Shown: in pieces, positions 60,999-64,000 of the stretch
Layout: every line of letters begins with the position of its first letter
Numbering within the stretch: position 1 is the first letter of the stretch
NCBI GenBank assembly: GCA_012932295.1
Contig: JAAONU010000003.1
Location: forward strand, 29,374,361 to 29,438,360
Length of the DNA: 64,000 nucleotides
Direction of reading: 5' to 3'
Origin: Cyclina sinensis
Taxonomy: Eukaryota; Mollusca; Bivalvia; Venerida; Veneridae
Notes under the pieces: generated by a model
Told to the model about the DNA's origin: nothing
Database searches by the model: none
Seen by the model: the letters and a program-made list of their open reading frames with translations, nothing else
Made by a program: the position numbers and the translations under genes

Positions 60999-61861
60999 GT
61001 CAAAAGTGCTGTCATGTACATTAAGGATTTTTCTAGTGCTGTGATGTGCACTAAGAATGTTTTAGTGCTATCATGAGCACTAAAGATATTTTAGTACTGT
61101 CATATGCACTCAGGAGATGTTAATAACTAGAGACTTATCAGGGGAGAAAGCAGTGTTTTGTGTGGCTGTGTTGCTCAGCCATTCCTAAGTTTAACTTGCT
61201 TAAATTAAATTTTGTACAGTTTATAGATATCTGAGTTTGATGTTGAAAAGTTTAAGGAGTCAACTACCCATCTCCTATAGCAGTATATATTTTTGAAATC
61301 TTTTTGGAATCTTCTGTTTGAGGCTATTCAAGGTACTTAGTGGTGAGTTCACCCCACAATTACTTTTGTTCTACAAATAGTTTCCTCCTTTAGAAATGGT
61401 AAATTACTCACACTTACTGTCAGATTGTTAATACAACTGTACTGCAATCAAAGTTAATAACCTAAACTCAGTGTGTGAGTTTAACAAGTTGACCAGACAG
61501 AGACATAATCAGAATATATGCCATACAGTTCATAATTATGTAGAAAATATGTTCTTGGAATCTAAGAGCCATACATACTGAAGCTATTCCATACAATTTT
61601 TTGAAATCTTGAGTAGAGTATTCCACTTTCCTTAAGTAAAAGGATGTAATGGACCTACATAGTTAGACCTATTGAGCACTTGGCCCTTGAGGTAGCATAA
61701 AGGTGCCCCCCTCTATTTAACTCAGACCTGATGCAATGCAACAATCCAGGATGCAAGCTTGCCACAAGTTATCTCTTCAGTGATTGGGTTTAAACAATGT
61801 TTTTCTGAGCCATTTAGTTCATGGTTTTACAATACTCTGTCTTTTGAATCTAATTACTCAC

Positions 61862-61934
61862 CTTAAAAAGACAATCCTCCATTTCAAAATGACCATATGT
61901 TTCATCTGTTTCAAAGCCTTTGTAGCCATCAGCC
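61862..61934 (-). CDS. EF-hand-like locus, exon at 61.9 kb
   Basis: The acceptor TTTGGTTTTCAG precedes GGCTGATGG; the donor is GTGAGT. Encodes the end of Trp, then ADGYKGFETDETYGHFEMED and CLFK. It ends in phase 0. Confidence 0.72.
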
Positions 61935-63923
61935 CTGAAAACCAAACAGAATAGCTATAGAAAAAGGGAAAAAGAAAAAAATTCGTTTGGAGTATTTATA
62001 TGGTCAGCTTTCTACAATTTCTTTCATTTGAGAGGCTTGTGTAGTTACCATTTAGTTAATGCAAATTTTTACAACCAATCATTTTGTACAGTTTTAATAT
62101 CAGCACCTTATTAATAATTTTGTAATTTAAATACTAAGTGCTAACTTAAATCAAGCTTACCATAGCAGAAGATCAAGGAACTCATACAGCTGTATCCTGC
62201 CAGGCTCATCATAGGCATGCTGACTGTGTTTGATTCTGTGCAGCAGCTTCATAGGAGAAATTGTCTTATCACACATCTAAAAAAAAAACAGAAACTGCAA
62301 GCAACAGATACACAAAGTAAACAGGCAAACCATTGATGTACAGCATCAAGTTGGTGCAGGATTCTGAAGATGTGAACACGTTTGATACATGTAATTTTAC
62401 ACATACAGAATATTTTTTTAACTGTTGACCTGTTAATGCATCTAAACAGACTACTGAGCGCAAGTTGCACTCATGCCGCCTCGATCACATGTAGTTATAT
62501 TCCGGTAGCTAAACCAACACTCTTACTTACCACTGACACTAGACTCAGTTCCTTGACACATTTGTCAGAAGTTGTATCTATCAATTTCAGGTCATTTCGC
62601 TACCCTTACATGTTTGCACTAGTAGTTTAGCTACCTTTACATGTTTGCACTAGTCATTTCGCTACCCTTACATTTTACACTAGTCGTTTTGCTACCCTAA
62701 CATGTTTGCACTAGTCGTTTTGCTAGACTAGGTGTGAAAGAACATAGGTAGTGAATATTGTTATGGCCTAGTGCATGCCTTCCTATAATTGTAAAAATAC
62801 AACCTCTGACAACATTACTGCATCAGGGAATTGATTCTTTGGCTCAGTGGTTAGAGTGTTGGCCTGTCACATACATAGGAGATTGGAGTTCGAATCCCAG
62901 TCTGGTTTGTGTATTCTAAGATTCATTGCATCTTTCTGTTACAGACTTTCATGTGCGTAAGAATATGTATAGATAGTGAACTGACAGGTAGTGAAACATT
63001 AGTATCCTATCTATACAAACACAGGCATGTACTTAATTGTATTACACTTGCTCTTCAGGACGTTTATTAAAAAGTAACTTCAAAAGAAACCAGAAAAAGG
63101 CAGAAATATATAACTGGAATCATATAAGCCCCACACCACACAGCAGTTGCTTCCCTGAATGAACAGGAAATTGCTGTGTAGGGCAAGGCTGAACTCACTA
63201 ATATTTAGGGACCAAATGTTAAGAAAATGTTGATAATCAACAAACATGATATTTTCAAGTTCATACCGAAGAACCATTTCATAAGTTTTTCTGGTTAACA
63301 CCTTGGACATAATGATAAAAAAAAGCTAATCATCACTAACAACTAGTCCACATCTTTGGCAAAAACACTGACAATATTAATTATAGTCAGTGCTCTCCTG
63401 AATGCTAACTAATAACCAGTGACTTCTATTTAAGACTTAGAGCAAATAATGTTAATATACTTTTTATTTGCTCATCTGTGGTACAAGTCATCCCAAGTAA
63501 GTTACATTGCCCTTCAGACACCACTCATGATGGAACCAATTACTGGTGACAGAAGCCCTTTACTTTCATTAATGATACTTACAGCTGGGTGTTAAATGCT
63601 TTGGGTGAGTTTTGAACCTGGGGCTGTCTGAACCAAAAGCAAAATGAACATGAATCTCAACAAAACAAAATTTGGTCCTGCCCTGCACACTGATATGGAG
63701 TAGTAACAATTACAATAATTGTAGAAAAGGTACAAACAAGGGAAAAAACTTCTTTCTGTAATACACAACTGCTTCCTGAAGTTGTCTCCCTTCTCATAAA
63801 AAAAAAATGAAAAAACATACCTTCAGTGTCCTCATTAGAATGTTTTGATTCAACAACATCCCCTTCATGTCCCCTGCCTCATAGGCCTGATAAGCCACCC
63901 TGGCACTGTTGATGTCCTCAAAT
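61862..63923 (-). CDS. EF-hand-like exons, 5' partial (three exons)
   Basis: The exons 63923-63821, 62276-62161 and 61934-61862 have consistent phases and GT/AG borders. Encoded: FEDINSARVAYQAYEAGDMK continuing to NQNILMRTLK; MCDKTISPMKLLHRIKHSQH continuing to GRIQLYEFLDLLLW; ADGYKGFETDETYGHFEMED followed by CLFK. The helix-loop-helix rhythm resembles an EF-hand pair with poorly conserved calcium ligands, so calcium binding is doubtful. The gene continues beyond the right edge. The last donor is phase 0 and fits the exon at 55333, so these are probably upstream exons of the same - strand gene. Confidence 0.7.
62161..62276 (-). CDS. EF-hand-like locus, exon at 62.2 kb
   Basis: The acceptor TTTTTTTAG precedes ATGTGTGAT; the donor is GTAAGC. 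Encodes MCDKTISPMKLLHRIKHSQH and AYDEPGRIQLYEFLDLLLW, an exiting-helix and entering-helix pattern. It begins with ATG, but its phase also fits the upstream exon, so it is probably internal. Confidence 0.75.
62590..62727 (+). repeat. Tandem repeat of about 34-36 bp, four units
   Basis: Units contain CATTTCGCTACCCTTACATG followed by TTTGCACTAGT, with variants AGTTTAGCTACC and CGTTTTGCTACC. Non-coding, in the intron between two - strand exons. Confidence 0.75.
62832..62960 (+). mobile_element. tRNA-derived SINE fragment
   Basis: A box TGGCTCAGTGG (62840-62850) and B box GTTCGAATCC (62888-62897) at tRNA-like spacing. A non-tRNA body follows (TGTGTATTCTAAGATTCATT). The tail and right border are unclear. 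Its A box matches that in the TTAA MITE. Confidence 0.6.
63821..63923 (-). CDS. EF-hand-like locus, exon at 63.9 kb
   Basis: The acceptor AATGCTTTCAG precedes ATTTGAGG; the donor is GTATGT. Encodes FEDINSARVAYQAYEAGDMK and GMLLNQNILMRTLK. It begins one base before a complete codon, so at least one more exon lies to the right of the window. Confidence 0.75.
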
Positions 63924-64000
63924 CTGAAAGCATTTCATTTCTTGCTTTAATAATTAACATTTTTATTGTAATGTTTTGTAAACCATGAAAAAAGCTAGTC

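Larger units (their letters stand above)
57770..61110 (+). repeat. Degenerate minisatellite of about 28-32 bp interrupted by two transposons
   Basis: Units resemble GCTGTCATGTGCACTAAGG followed by ATGTTTTAGT. The array is seen as a short piece before 57805, as 59660-60722, and resumes at about 61000-61110. Segment 59693-59900 is also repeated at 59945-60135 as a larger block. Many units are diverged, so the array is older than the 28-bp satellite. Confidence 0.8.

Overview
The window looks like animal nuclear DNA, AT-rich, intron-rich and loaded with small transposons and tandem repeats. A bivalve mollusc is my best guess. Several repeats (monomers of about 150 bp carrying AAGGTCAAGGTCAC or GTGACCTTGACC, GGCCATGATGGCC hairpins, tRNA-derived SINEs ending in CCCAAAACAAACAAAC) are of kinds common in bivalve genomes. 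That taxonomic call is inference. There are no operons, bacterial signals or CRISPR arrays.

Two protein-coding loci face each other. On the + strand, a complete Ras small GTPase gene (coding 4173..27146) is split into eight coding exons. They join in frame to a 184-residue protein with all G motifs, an intact effector loop, a lysine-rich tail and the CAAX box CAML. A 3' UTR of up to about 4 kb may follow. On the - strand, seven exons (55900..34337) join in frame to a predicted 791-residue protein that I do not recognise; it has two RP(I/V)TAP motifs and a Ser/Lys-rich C-terminal half. Three more - strand exons (63923..61862) encode an EF-hand-like helical segment and run off the right edge. 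They can splice in phase to the second exon of the 791-aa model, so the ATG exon at 55.8 kb may be an alternative first exon.

Layout: 1-4.1 kb, upstream DNA with a small MITE and a large hairpin. 4.2-6.5 kb, Ras intron 1. 6.5-10.5 kb, intron 2, with a tandem-monomer element and a transposon holding two further transposons. 10.6-23.7 kb, intron 3, with a TTAA-flanked MITE carrying a tRNA-like promoter, a 21/30-bp minisatellite of nearly 5 kb interrupted by three insertions, a SINE and a near-identical pair of hairpin/tandem elements. 23.7-27.1 kb, the remaining Ras exons. 27.1-34.3 kb, converging 3' ends. 34.3-55.9 kb, the unknown gene, whose 11-kb intron holds a 751-bp foldback element and an 8.5-kb, 28-bp satellite with higher-order structure. 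57.8-61.1 kb, a third minisatellite interrupted by a mariner with an intact, intron-split transposase and by a second MITE copy. 61.8-64 kb, the EF-hand-like exons.

The most notable features are the higher-order 28-bp satellite, the clustering of transposons inside minisatellites, the several families sharing a hairpin start plus monomers of roughly 150 bp, the intron-bearing mariner, the MITE with tRNA A/B boxes, and a duplicated splice acceptor in Ras.
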